A stretch of 64,000 nt of DNA from NCBI RefSeq assembly GCF_002797555.1, contig NZ_PGFA01000002.1, positions 496,001-560,000 of the forward strand, given 5' to 3'. Positions 1 to 7,631 of this stretch are shown piece by piece. Under the pieces are notes generated by a model. The model worked only from the letters and a program-made list of their open reading frames with translations, made no database searches and was not told the DNA's origin. How positions within the stretch are numbered: the first letter of the stretch is position 1; every line of letters starts with the position of its first letter. Made by a program: the position numbers and the translations under genes. The DNA comes from Hymenobacter chitinivorans DSM 11115. Lineage in GTDB: Bacteria > Bacteroidota > Bacteroidia > Cytophagales > Hymenobacteraceae.

Positions 1-1199
1 TGGCGGGCATCCGATACTACTTCGCCACCAAGCGGGGCGGTAGCCTCCCGCGACTTGCGGATGGCGTAGAGCTGCAGGTACTCCTGGCCCTCGATTACGT
101 CGGGCTTCACACCCCACAGGAAGGTCAGGTTGGCGGGCAGCACGTTGCGAACCTCGGGGCTCTTCATCAGGGCATTCACGCGGGCGGTGTCGCGCACGTT
201 CGAGCCCAGGGCACCGGGCATGGTGAAGAGCTTGGCCAGGGCGCTGCTCTGCTGGGGGTTGGCCGAGTCGGCTTTAGCAGCGGTGTTCGGCTTCTTTTTG
301 GCCAGCTGGCTGGCCAGCGACGAAGAGTCGCCGGCGGCCGCGGTGGCAGCCGTAGTGGTGGTATCGGTCGCAGCAGCGGCCGGGGTGGCAGCGGCAGTGC
401 CGTTGAGTTTCTCAGCGGCTTCTTTAGCGCTCAGCACTTCGTTGAGCTGGTTGAAGTAGGGGCCGAACTCGTCGGTGCGCCACACTTCCCAGAACTCCAG
501 CTTGGCCTGGCCCTGCAGCAGCTTGCGCACACGGTCCGGGTTGTCCACGCCGGGCAGCTCAATCTGGATGCGGCCCGTGCCTTTCACGCGCTGAATGTTG
601 GGCTGGTTTACGCCGAACTTGTCGACGCGGGTGCGCAGGATGTTGAAGGAGCGGTCAATGGCTTCTTCTTCCTCCTTGTCGATGGCGGCAATTACCTTCT
701 CGTTGGTCGAGTTGATGTCGATGCCGCGGCTCTTGTTGGTCGTGTTAGCAAAGATGCGGGCCAGCCGGTCGTTGGGCGCGATATTACGGTAAGCCTGAGC
801 AAACAGGGCCGTGAAAGGCGTCGAGGGGTTGGTCCGCTGCAGCTCCTGGGCCTGGGTCAGGGCCTTGTTGAAGTTCACGTCCTTGGAGTTGCCCGACATA
901 GCCCGCACGATTTCCACCGGCGAGACTTCCAGCGTCACGTGCATGCCGCCCTTCAGGTCGAGGCCGAGGCCCAGCTCCGAGGCGCGCACGTCGCGGTAGG
1001 TGTAGGGGCCAAATACGGGGGCGCGCCACACCGAGTCGAGGTAGTGCTGCCGCTGCCGCTCGTCGAGCTTACCGCCCTTGGAGGCGTAGGCTACGGCATC
1101 CTTCTGCACCCCACGGGAAATGAAGGTGAAGAAGAGAAAATACGCGCATAAAGCCGTGACAACGGCCGTCAGCGCGATAATAAGTCCTTTATTACGCAT
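1..1199 (-). CDS. secD: Protein translocase subunit SecD (SecDF), 5' part, cut by window edge
   Basis: This is the N-terminal 399 residues of the Sec accessory translocase subunit SecD, which uses the proton gradient to help release exported proteins on the periplasmic side. The reading frame is open from ATG at 1199 to the window edge. A single membrane segment lies at about residues 6-27, followed by the family hallmark GLDLKGG at about 79-85 and the start of the large periplasmic domain (P1). An Ala/Thr-rich low-complexity linker at about 260-300 interrupts the periplasmic region. In Bacteroidota SecD and SecF are usually fused, but the SecF half lies outside the window, so fusion cannot be seen here. 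Confidence 0.93.
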   Translation of the reverse strand, partial: MRNKGLIIALTAVVTALCAYFLFFTFISRGVQKDAVAYASKGGKLDERQRQHYLDSVWRAPVFGPYTYRDVRASELGLGLDLKGGMHVTLEVSPVEIVRAMSGNSKDVNFNKALTQAQELQRTNPSTPFTALFAQAYRNIAPNDRLARIFANTTNKSRGIDINSTNEKVIAAIDKEEEEAIDRSFNILRTRVDKFGVNQPNIQRVKGTGRIQIELPGVDNPDRVRKLLQGQAKLEFWEVWRTDEFGPYFNQLNEVLSAKEAAEKLNGTAAATPAAAATDTTTTAATAAAGDSSSLASQLAKKKPNTAAKADSANPQQSSALAKLFTMPGALGSNVRDTARVNALMKSPEVRNVLPANLTFLWGVKPDVIEGQEYLQLYAIRKSREATAPLGGEVVSDAR

Positions 1200-1334
1200 T
1201 GAGAGAAACTAAAATGAATTCGGGGAAAGCAATCCGGATCGGGCGGCGGGCTCAGGCCCGCCACGCGTCAACTGCACGTGCAACAACACAACGGCTCTGC
1301 TAAAATTAGGAGTCGTGCAACGGGGCCGGCTCGG

Positions 1335-1700
1335 CTAGGGAGCGTGCGGCGACAGGGCCGCTACCAGCAGCCGGGAGCGAAACAAATCGGGCACGGCGCT
1401 GGGCCGGGGCCGCAATACGGCGGCGCGCTGGGCCAGCAGCGGCCAGACCAATGGCTCGAAGCCGGGCGTCCAGGCGTCAGTGGCCGGGGCCAGCCACAAC
1501 CCCAGCGGCGTCGTGGCTTCCAGCAGTACTTTCTTCTTGACCAGAGCCGCTTTGGGCCCCGCACCCACGCGCGTTTCCTTGCCCACCGGCAGCCGGTAGG
1601 TGGCAACGGCCTGGTGGTTCAACGACAGCACAAACAGCAGGGTAGCTGTGAGCAGCGTGAAGCGCAGGCGAGGCAAAAAGTGGGAGATAAAGTGCGGCAT
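1335..1700 (-). CDS. Small exported hypothetical protein
   Basis: A 121-residue protein I do not recognise. The chosen ATG at 1700 gives a start beginning MPHFISHF followed by a hydrophobic stretch (about residues 11-28) that resembles a signal peptide or N-terminal anchor. An ATG four codons upstream (1712) is the alternative. The rest is mixed hydrophobic and basic with no motif I can name. An overlapping plus-strand frame (1278-1727) is rich in Gln, Gly and Arg and looks like a GC-driven shadow. The gene follows secD on the same strand after a 135-bp gap. It is probably a real lineage-specific protein, but coding status is only moderately supported. Confidence 0.5.
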   Translation of the reverse strand: MPHFISHFLPRLRFTLLTATLLFVLSLNHQAVATYRLPVGKETRVGAGPKAALVKKKVLLEATTPLGLWLAPATDAWTPGFEPLVWPLLAQRAAVLRPRPSAVPDLFRSRLLVAALSPHAP

Positions 1701-1858
1701 TCTGGAGGGCAATGGCTACAAATATAGCCAAACCCCACAGCGCGGGCAAGGGCCAACCGGCAGATAACCCCCGAAAAAGCTAACAAACGTTCTTAAAATC
1801 CGGGGCTGACGGCTCGCCGCGGTGCCTTACGCTCCGTTGGGCACTGCGGCGTTGCAGC

Positions 1859-1870
1859 GGACTTAAGTCC
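1859..1870. repeat. 12-bp perfect palindrome
   Basis: GGACTTAAGTCC is a perfect palindrome in the gap between the small exported protein and udk, next to the udk terminator. A weaker GTGCC/GGCAC hairpin lies just before it. It could be a remnant of a dispersed palindromic element. No function is visible. Confidence 0.5.
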
Positions 1871-1875
1871 ACTAA

Positions 1876-1920
1876 AAAGCCCCGCCCAGCTCTATTAAGG
1901 ATGAGCTAGGCGGGGCTTTT
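1876..1920 (-). terminator. Hairpin terminator after udk
   Basis: CCCCGCC-AGCTC and GAGCT-AGGCGGGG pair across a short AT-rich loop. Runs of A and T flank both sides, so on the minus strand a U tract follows the stem. It sits 20 bp past the udk stop. Confidence 0.8.
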
Positions 1921-1939
1921 GGGGAGGTCGGCGGAAAAA

Positions 1940-2569
1940 CTACTGCTTGCCTTCCACTACTTTATTGCGCAAAAACGACACGAGTACTTCCAGGCCCCGG
2001 TCGAAGTGCCGGTTGTTGGGAATCACAATGTCGGCGTCCTGCTTAAAGGGCTTAATGTATTTCTCGTAAGTGGGCGCCACGTGGTTGGTGTAGCGGTAGA
2101 GCACATCCTCCAGGTCGTAGCCCCGCTCGTCCCGGTCGCGCACGATGCGGCGCTGCAGCTTCACATGCTCCCGGGCGTCGATGTAGACCTTCAGGTCGAG
2201 CAGCTTGGCTACTTCCTCGAAGTAAAAGACGAAGATGCCTTCTACCACCACGATGGGCGCGGGCCGGAACACCAGCTCGGTAGGTTCGACGTTGGGGTTG
2301 TTGAAGGTATACTCCTGGCGGCGCACTTCCTTGCCCTGGCTGATTTGCAGCACGTCGGCGGCATAGGCCGCCGAGTCGATGGAAGAAGGCAGGTCGAAAT
2401 TGGTGACGCCGTTGACATCAATCGACTGATTTTCGCGGGGGTGGTAGTAGTTGTCCTGCGAAATCAGGCAGATGTCTTCTTCCGGGAACGAGGCCAGCAG
2501 GCGGCGCAGAAAGGTGGTTTTGCCCGAGGCGCTGCCGCCCGTAATACCGACGATGAAAGGATGTTGCAT
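1940..2569 (-). CDS. udk: Uridine kinase
   Basis: Phosphorylates uridine and cytidine to UMP and CMP in cytoplasmic pyrimidine salvage. The P-loop GITGGSASGKT is at about residues 8-18, and SQDNYYHP follows in the nucleoside-binding region. VVVEGIFVF and the RRIVRDRDERG lid region are also typical of the P-loop uridine kinase family. The 209-residue length from ATG at 2569 is normal. An upstream in-frame ATG at 2602 would add eleven residues that do not fit the family. It is followed by rdgB upstream on the same strand with a gap of about 107 bp, and closed by a strong terminator downstream. Confidence 0.95.
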   Translation of the reverse strand: MQHPFIVGITGGSASGKTTFLRRLLASFPEEDICLISQDNYYHPRENQSIDVNGVTNFDLPSSIDSAAYAADVLQISQGKEVRRQEYTFNNPNVEPTELVFRPAPIVVVEGIFVFYFEEVAKLLDLKVYIDAREHVKLQRRIVRDRDERGYDLEDVLYRYTNHVAPTYEKYIKPFKQDADIVIPNNRHFDRGLEVLVSFLRNKVVEGKQ

Positions 2570-2676
2570 GGGGTGGGAATGGGCCCGTACCGACAGGGCC
2601 AACCCTGCAAAAGTAGCAAAATGCCTTGTGTCGACGTATTTTCGGGCCGAACCAGAGGCGAATATTTCTGGTCGAA

Positions 2677-3267
2677 CTACTTTTTAGCCATCTGCGCCTC
2701 CAAAAAGGCCACCAGCTGCTGCACGGCCCGTGCCCGGTGGCTGAGCGTGTTTTTCTCGGCCAGGCTCATTTCGGCAAAGGTTACGGCGTGGCCCTGAGGC
2801 CGGAAAATTGGGTCGTAGCCAAAGCCGTCCGCGCCCTTCACCTGCTCGGTGATGGAGCCGGCGACGGCGCCGGCAAATTCGTGCACCGTGCCGTCGGGCA
2901 GCACCAGGGCCACCACGGTCCGGAACTGGGCCGCCCGGTTCGGCTGGCCCTGCAACTCGTGCAGCAGCTTGGCCACGTTGTCGGCGGCGGAGCGCTGGGG
3001 ACCGGCGTAGCGCGCCGAGTACACGCCGGGTTCACCGTGCAGGGCGGCTACTTCCAGGCCGGTGTCGTCGGCAAAGCAGCTGGTCTGGTAGTTGTCCCAC
3101 ACGTATTCGGCCTTTTGGCGGGCGTTGCCTTCCAGGGTGTCCTGGGTTTCGGGCAGCTCCTCGTGGCAGCCAATGTCGCGCAGGCTCACCAGCTCGATGC
3201 TGGCCGGCAGCAGGGCCCGGACTTCGGTGAGCTTGTGCTCATTATTGGTAGCAAAACAAATCCGCAT
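2677..3267 (-). CDS. rdgB: Non-canonical purine NTP pyrophosphatase (RdgB/HAM1)
   Basis: House-cleaning enzyme that hydrolyses dITP, ITP and XTP to monophosphates and keeps deaminated purines out of DNA and RNA. ATG at 3267 gives 196 residues, the usual size. The N-terminal TNNEHK triphosphate-binding motif is at about 7-12, followed by FADDTGLEV and GVYSARYAG. The C-terminal TLSHRARA carries the conserved SHR. A longer start at 3309 adds fourteen residues that the family lacks. The start codon lies directly beside one arm of an unusual inverted word-repeat (3271-3306). Upstream on the same strand is a secreted FN3-like gene, probably transcribed separately because a hairpin lies between them. 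Confidence 0.95.
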   Translation of the reverse strand: MRICFATNNEHKLTEVRALLPASIELVSLRDIGCHEELPETQDTLEGNARQKAEYVWDNYQTSCFADDTGLEVAALHGEPGVYSARYAGPQRSAADNVAKLLHELQGQPNRAAQFRTVVALVLPDGTVHEFAGAVAGSITEQVKGADGFGYDPIFRPQGHAVTFAEMSLAEKNTLSHRARAVQQLVAFLEAQMAKK

Positions 3268-3270
3268 GCA

Positions 3271-3306
3271 GTGAAATAGGGAGAGGGTGAACTGGTGAGT
3301 TTGAGG
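3271..3306. repeat. Word-repeat arm (left) near rdgB start
   Basis: Low-complexity sequence built of related words (GGTGAACTGG, TGGTGAGTTTGAG). The same words occur inverted at 3404-3440 (AACTCACCAATTCACT). A hairpin with a T run lies between the arms. The same layout occurs at 24070-24228. Confidence 0.65.
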
Positions 3307-3375
3307 CAAAGTGCCGAGGTGCCCCTAAAGCAGGTGGGAGGGAGCAGCTTGGAGACAGGCCAAAGATACGCGCAC

Positions 3376-3399
3376 AAAAAAACCGGCTCCGCACCGGCT
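3376..3399 (-). terminator. Weak hairpin terminator after FN3-like gene
   Basis: CCGG...CCGG pairs with a short loop, and on the minus strand it is followed directly by a seven-T run. The stem is only four to five base pairs, so this is tentative. Confidence 0.4.
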
Positions 3400-3403
3400 G
3401 GGT

Positions 3404-3440
3404 TAACTCACCAATTCACTATTCCGCCGTTTCACCATCT
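3404..3440. repeat. Word-repeat arm (right) after FN3-like gene
   Basis: Words AACTCACC, AATTCACT and TTTCACC lie directly after the stop of the minus-strand gene at 3446. They are inverted relative to the arm at 3271-3306. Confidence 0.65.
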
Positions 3441-3445
3441 GTCCT

Positions 3446-3853
3446 TTAGCGAAACATAGACTTGATGCTGCCCCAGGAGCGTTGCACGGCGCTGGGCGTG
3501 GTGCTGAGGACGGTGGTGTAGTTTTGGTCGCCGGTGGTGGTGTGCACCGTTAGGCGGTAGGTGAAGGGCCCCCCGCCGTTGGTACCGGCTGTGCCGCGGT
3601 ACATATTGGTATCCAGAAACTGGTAGCGACGCTGGCTGCTGGGCGCTTGGGTGGCCATGTGGGCAAAGGCGGGCTCGTTGTTGGCCTTGCGCCAGAGGTC
3701 GTAGCCCTGCACGCCGGCTTCGTTGGTAATTTCCCACTCCACGCGCACGTTGGTGCCATCGAAGCTGGCCTGAAACAGCGTAACGGTGGCTCCGTAGGCC
3801 AACGTGCCCAGTAACAGGCAGATAGTAACGAATAGAGTAGCAGTACGAATCAT
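3446..3853 (-). CDS. Secreted FN3-like hypothetical protein
   Basis: A 135-residue protein starting at ATG 3853 with a clear signal peptide (MIRTATLFVTICLLLGTLAYG). One compact beta-rich domain follows, with the pattern EWEITNEAGVQGYDLWRK ... YQFLDTN ... FTYRLTVHTTTG. This is how fibronectin type III-like modules in Bacteroidota surface proteins usually read (value comparison, then property clause). No catalytic motif and no T9SS sorting tail are present, so it is probably a small periplasmic or surface binding domain. The name is an inference from fold-like pattern only. An upstream in-frame ATG at 3883 adds ten residues ahead of the signal peptide and is less likely. Confidence 0.75.
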   Translation of the reverse strand: MIRTATLFVTICLLLGTLAYGATVTLFQASFDGTNVRVEWEITNEAGVQGYDLWRKANNEPAFAHMATQAPSSQRRYQFLDTNMYRGTAGTNGGGPFTYRLTVHTTTGDQNYTTVLSTTPSAVQRSWGSIKSMFR

Positions 3854-3988
3854 AGAGAAGCTAATAGGGGAGGGCGGCGGCAATAGTTAGGGCGAAACCA
3901 AAAATAAACATTTTCCTGTTCTGTCGGCTAACAATCCTGTTAAAAGTAGAAAAGACAGTTGACGTTTTTAAAATACAGAGCTAACGTG

Positions 3989-3996
3989 TACTTTTG
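3989..3996 (+). promoter_or_regulatory. Bacteroidota -7 box upstream of rpmE
   Basis: TACTTTTG matches the TAnnTTTG -7 consensus of the primary sigma factor in Bacteroidota. It lies about 55 bp before the L31 start. The -33 side is only T-rich, without a clean TTG at the ideal spacing. Confidence 0.55.
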
Positions 3997-4050
3997 CAGT
4001 CCCTTCCGCAAAATCGGCAGGGCCAGAAGGTTTATAACGGCATCACGACC

Positions 4051-4299
4051 ATGAAAAAAGACATCCACCCCGAGTATCGCGAAGTTGTGTTTCAGGACAC
4101 GTCCAGCGACTTTAAATTCATCACCCGCTCGACGATGAACTCCAACGAGACCATCACGATGGAGGACGGTAAGACGTATCCCGTCATCAAGGTGGAAGTT
4201 AGCAGCGCCTCGCACCCTTTCTACACCGGCAAAAACGTGTTTATCGACACCGCTGGCCGCGTTGAGAAATTCCGCAACCGCTACCAGAAGAAAGCCTAG
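4051..4299 (+). CDS. rpmE2: 50S ribosomal protein L31 type B
   Basis: Structural component of the large ribosomal subunit, on the central protuberance side. The 82-residue sequence [19 protein letters not shown] ... [22 protein letters not shown] is the type B form. It lacks the zinc-ribbon cysteines of type A, so it needs no zinc. ATG at 4051 is supported by the conserved MKKDIHP start. An earlier in-frame start (3994) would lie within the promoter. It is monocistronic: a -7 box lies upstream and a strong hairpin terminator follows. Type B L31 is commonly zinc-responsive in other bacteria, but no Zur-like site could be identified here. Confidence 0.96.
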   Translation: MKKDIHPEYREVVFQDTSSDFKFITRSTMNSNETITMEDGKTYPVIKVEVSSASHPFYTGKNVFIDTAGRVEKFRNRYQKKA

Positions 4300-4347
4300 T
4301 TCTGGTCAGTGGCCGCAAGCGGATGCCTGCAGCTTACTAGAGTATAC

Positions 4348-4383
4348 AAAACTCCTTCCGGCCCGGCCGGAAGGAGTTTTTTG
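4348..4383 (+). terminator. Hairpin terminator after rpmE2
   Basis: AAAACTCCTTCCGGCC pairs with GGCCGGAAGGAGTTTT almost without loop, followed by further T residues. Confidence 0.9.
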
Positions 4384-4517
4384 TTGCCGGCTGGCTTGCT
4401 AAACCGGGCTTTGCGCCGCGCAAAATTGCTGCCGCCGCAAGCGGTTCTTCGCCCAAGGCCCTAACTTGCGGCACAAATTCTCCGCCCGGTTTTTCCGCTT
4501 CTTACCTTTTGCTTCGC

Positions 4518-5753
4518 ATGACTGTTCTGCTCTTCGACGACCCTGCCATCCGGCCCAAACTGCTGCCGTTTACCTTCACCCGCCCGGTAGCGGCCCTGCG
4601 CTGCGGCATCCTGACGGTGGCCGAAAAGTGGGAGCACCGCCTTGCTCAGCCCGTGCACTACCTCACCGAGCAGTACCTGCAGGCCAAGTACCCCGCCGGC
4701 CCCGTCGGCGGCCCGGCCCTGGTAATAAACGGCGCCGTGTGCCCCGATGAGCTGCTGGCCAAGCAGGTGCAGGCCCTGCAGCCCGGCGAAGCCCTGATGG
4801 ATGGCGACCTGCTGGTGGCCGCTCACCTCACGGATGCTGCCAACGTGGCCGAGCTGATTCAGGACGGCTTTGCCAACACCCGGGAGGTGGCCGAGCCGGT
4901 GCTGGCCCTGCGGGAGGTATGGCATCTGTTTCTGCACAACGGCGCCGAAATCCGCCGCGACTTTGCCCTGCTCACCCACGGCCGCCAGTCCCAGCCCATC
5001 GGCGACGCGCACACCATTGTGTACGCGCCCGAAAACATCTTTATCGAGGAAGGCGTCAAGATTCGGGCGGCTATTCTGAATGCCGAAGACGGCCCGATTT
5101 ACCTGGGCAAAAACTCCCAGGTTCACGAAGGAGCCATTATCAAAGGTCCGCTGGCGTTGTGCGAAGGTTCCCACATCAACGTCGGGGCTAAAATGCGCGG
5201 CGACAACACCGTGGGCCCCTTTAGCAAAGTCGGCGGGGAAGTCGGCAACTCCATTTTGCTGGGCTATTCCAACAAGGGCCACGATGGGTACCTGGGCAAC
5301 TCGGTTATCGGGGAGTGGTGCAACCTGGGCGCCGATACCAACACGTCGAACCTGAAGAATAACTACGCCCCGGTGAAAATCTGGAGCCACAGCGCGGGCC
5401 GTTTCGTGAATACCGGGCAGCAGTTCTGCGGCCTGATGATGGGCGACCATAGCAAGTGCGGCATCAACACGATGTTCAACACTGGCACGGTGGTGGGCGT
5501 GGGGGCCAATATCTTCGGGGCCGGTTTCCCGCGCACGTTTATTCCGTCGTTCAGCTGGGGCGGGTCCGCGGGCTTCGAAACCTTCAAGATGCCCAAAGTA
5601 GCCGAAGTAGCCGAGCGGGTTATGGCCCGCCGCCACCTCGAGTACGACGCCACCGAGCAGGCCCTCATGCAGCACGTTTTCGACCAGACGGCCAAGGACC
5701 GGATTTGGGAAAAGGCCGTCAGCAAAGACGCTCCGGCCCCGGCGGCCGAGTAA
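4518..5753 (+). CDS. Alternative GlmU-family sugar nucleotidyltransferase
   Basis: A 411-residue protein of the Bacteroidota type that replaces classical GlmU. It is believed to make UDP-N-acetylglucosamine for peptidoglycan and LPS. The N-terminal nucleotidyltransferase-like part opens with MTVLLFDDPAIRPKLLPFTF and TRPVAALRCGILTVAEKW. The C-terminal left-handed beta-helix has many hexapeptide repeats (about residues 175-350), for example IYLGKNSQVHEGAIIKGP and CNLGADTNTSNLKNNY. ATG at 4518 fits the family start. Another in-frame ATG at 4509 is possible. The substrate assignment follows the family, not anything proven here. It is followed after 14 bp by a hypothetical gene and then holB, so a three-gene transcript is likely. 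Confidence 0.88.
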   Translation: MTVLLFDDPAIRPKLLPFTFTRPVAALRCGILTVAEKWEHRLAQPVHYLTEQYLQAKYPAGPVGGPALVINGAVCPDELLAKQVQALQPGEALMDGDLLVAAHLTDAANVAELIQDGFANTREVAEPVLALREVWHLFLHNGAEIRRDFALLTHGRQSQPIGDAHTIVYAPENIFIEEGVKIRAAILNAEDGPIYLGKNSQVHEGAIIKGPLALCEGSHINVGAKMRGDNTVGPFSKVGGEVGNSILLGYSNKGHDGYLGNSVIGEWCNLGADTNTSNLKNNYAPVKIWSHSAGRFVNTGQQFCGLMMGDHSKCGINTMFNTGTVVGVGANIFGAGFPRTFIPSFSWGGSAGFETFKMPKVAEVAERVMARRHLEYDATEQALMQHVFDQTAKDRIWEKAVSKDAPAPAAE

Positions 5754-5767
5754 ATAAACAGACTGCT

Positions 5768-6307
5768 ATGCGGCCGTACCGGGTAGAATATGTGCAGCTG
5801 CGGGGCTGGGAAGTAGATATAACCGGGTTGTGGCTGGCCGAGAATGAGGACTGGCTGTTGCTGCGCTACATTCCGGTTGACTACGTGGTGGATGGCTTCG
5901 TGCTCCTGGCCAAGCAGCACATTGTGAGCCGTAAGCCGCAAAAAGGGCAGCAGCAGACTGAGCAGATCCTGCGCCTTAAAGGCGTGCAGCAGGTTCTGCC
6001 GCCCGACTTCAGGTTTTCCGATACGTCTTCCCTGTTGCGCTGGACGGAGGAGCAGTATGGGCTGGTGCACTTTATGGAAGAGGAAACCAGCGCGTATTTT
6101 GGCTGGCTGAACGAGGCCGACCTGGTGCATTTCTGGTTGGATACCTTGGACCCGAATGCCTCGGTTATGGCCCGGGAGGAAGACGAGTTGCCCTTTGTCT
6201 TCGGCGAAATCCGGCTGATTTTTTTCAACGATGATTACTCGCAATCCTTGAAACTGCTGTGGCAGCACAAAAGCCGCCAGAATCCACTACTAACGAGCGA
6301 CAATTAA
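5768..6307 (+). CDS. Hypothetical cytoplasmic protein between GlmU-like and holB
   Basis: A 179-residue protein I do not recognise. It starts at ATG 5768, 14 bp after the GlmU-like stop, and ends 4 bp before holB, so the spacing strongly suggests one operon. There is no signal peptide or membrane segment. It is acidic and rich in aromatic residues (WLLLRYIPVDYVVDGFVLL, FGEIRLIFFNDDYSQSL). The opening MRPYRVEYVQLRGWEVDITGLW and the segment IPVDYVVDGFVLLAKQHI read like a small beta-barrel or SH3-like regulatory fold. This is an impression from pattern only. No catalytic motif is visible. Confidence 0.85.
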   Translation: MRPYRVEYVQLRGWEVDITGLWLAENEDWLLLRYIPVDYVVDGFVLLAKQHIVSRKPQKGQQQTEQILRLKGVQQVLPPDFRFSDTSSLLRWTEEQYGLVHFMEEETSAYFGWLNEADLVHFWLDTLDPNASVMAREEDELPFVFGEIRLIFFNDDYSQSLKLLWQHKSRQNPLLTSDN

Positions 6308-6311
6308 CCTC

Positions 6312-7448
6312 ATGCGCTTTTCTGAAATTCCTGGCCAAGCGGACGTGAAGCGCGTGCTGGTGCAAACCGTGCACCGGCAGCACGTGGCCCACGCCCAGCT
6401 GTTTCGCGGAGCCGAAGGCTCGGCCGCCCTGGCCCTGGCTTTGGCCTACGCCACGTTTCTGAACTGTGAGCAGCGTGGCCCCGCCGCCCAGGATTCCTGC
6501 GGGCAGTGCCCGGCCTGTCAGAAAAACGACAAGCTGATTCACCCCGATCTGAATTTCATCCTGCCGGTTACCACCACCAAGGCCGTGGCCAAGGACGCCG
6601 TTAGCAGCAAGTTTGCCGCCGACTGGCGCAGCTTCGTGCTCGAAAACCCCTACCAGGGCCTCAACGACTGGATGCAGCACATCGGGGCCGACAACAAGCA
6701 GGGCAGCATTTCCAAGGAGGAAAGTCTGCAGCTGCTCAAGCTGGTTTCGCTCAAAGCCTTCGAGGGGCAGTTTAAAATCGTCGTTATCTGGCTGCCCGAG
6801 CTCATGCACCCGGCCGCGGCCAACGCCGTGCTCAAGCTGCTGGAAGAGCCGCCACCGGCCACCATTTTTCTGCTGGTGAGCTTCTCGCCCGAGCAGCTGC
6901 TGCCCACCATCATCAGCCGGGTGCAGCCGGTGGTGGTGCGGCCCTACTCCGAGGCCGATGTCGCCAGCTTTCTGCACCAGCAGCACCAGGTGCCCGAGGC
7001 CAAGGCCCGGCAGATTGCCCAGCTCGTGGAAGGCAACCTCGGCGCCGCCCTGGCCGCCCGCGAGGCCAGCACCGACAACGACTATTTCGCCTTCTTCGTG
7101 GAGTGGATGCGGCAGTGCTACGGCTACAAGGTGGACCTGATTCTGACCAAGACCGACGAGTTTCAGAAAATGGGCCGCGAAAACCAGAAGGAGTTTCTGC
7201 AGTTCGGCCTGGGCGTCCTGCGCAAGGTGCTGCTCTACGGCGTTGATGCGCAGTTTGTGCCCCACCTGCCGGCCAGTGAGCAGCAGTTCGTCACGGGCTT
7301 TAGCCGCTTCGTGCACCGCGCCAACGCCGACGCCCTGGCCCAGGAATTCAACGAGGCCCACTACCACATTGAGCGCAACGCCAACCCGCGGATGGTCTTC
7401 GTGGATATGTCGCTGCGCATCGCCGAGCTGCTGAAAATGCCTGCCTAA
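6312..7448 (+). CDS. holB: DNA polymerase III subunit delta prime
   Basis: Clamp-loader subunit of the replicative polymerase that helps load the sliding clamp. The N terminus MRFSEIPGQADVKRVLVQTV and HAQLFRGAEGS (about residues 27-37) align with the AAA+ module. The P-loop has no Lys-Thr pair (GAEGSAALAL), as expected for the non-ATPase delta prime subunit. Cys52, Cys63, Cys66 and Cys69 form the usual zinc-binding set. LPELMHPAAANAVLKLLEEPP and FSPEQLLPTIISRVQ are the conserved Walker B and sensor regions. The length of 378 residues is normal for Bacteroidota. It lies 4 bp after the preceding hypothetical gene. Confidence 0.94.
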   Translation: MRFSEIPGQADVKRVLVQTVHRQHVAHAQLFRGAEGSAALALALAYATFLNCEQRGPAAQDSCGQCPACQKNDKLIHPDLNFILPVTTTKAVAKDAVSSKFAADWRSFVLENPYQGLNDWMQHIGADNKQGSISKEESLQLLKLVSLKAFEGQFKIVVIWLPELMHPAAANAVLKLLEEPPPATIFLLVSFSPEQLLPTIISRVQPVVVRPYSEADVASFLHQQHQVPEAKARQIAQLVEGNLGAALAAREASTDNDYFAFFVEWMRQCYGYKVDLILTKTDEFQKMGRENQKEFLQFGLGVLRKVLLYGVDAQFVPHLPASEQQFVTGFSRFVHRANADALAQEFNEAHYHIERNANPRMVFVDMSLRIAELLKMPA

Positions 7449-7534
7449 ACGCTAGAAACGCGGAAAATACAGTTTGGTAATCTGCTATAGTAGCCGCTAA
7501 AAAGCCTATAGGCAAATGTGGCAAGCCGGTCGGT

Positions 7535-7542
7535 TACCTTTG
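7535..7542 (+). promoter_or_regulatory. -7 box upstream of hemC
   Basis: TACCTTTG matches TAnnTTTG about 90 bp before the hemC start. No good -33 TTG is visible at 18-21 bp. Confidence 0.5.
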
Positions 7543-7631
7543 CAGCGCCAAGTAAGCGCCCGGCTTTCGGAAAGCAAAAGAAAACTTTTTGGCTCCGTTC
7601 GGTGTCGCCTCTGATTACCACTTTTCTTCCT

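Noticed and set aside
1278..1727. Plus-strand 149-codon frame opposite the small exported protein
   Set aside because: Gln/Gly/Arg-rich, no signal or motif; the minus-strand frame has a plausible signal peptide.
4461..5675. 404-codon minus-strand frame opposite the GlmU-like gene
   Set aside because: Antisense shadow of a well-recognised gene; composition is GC-driven and no family pattern is visible.
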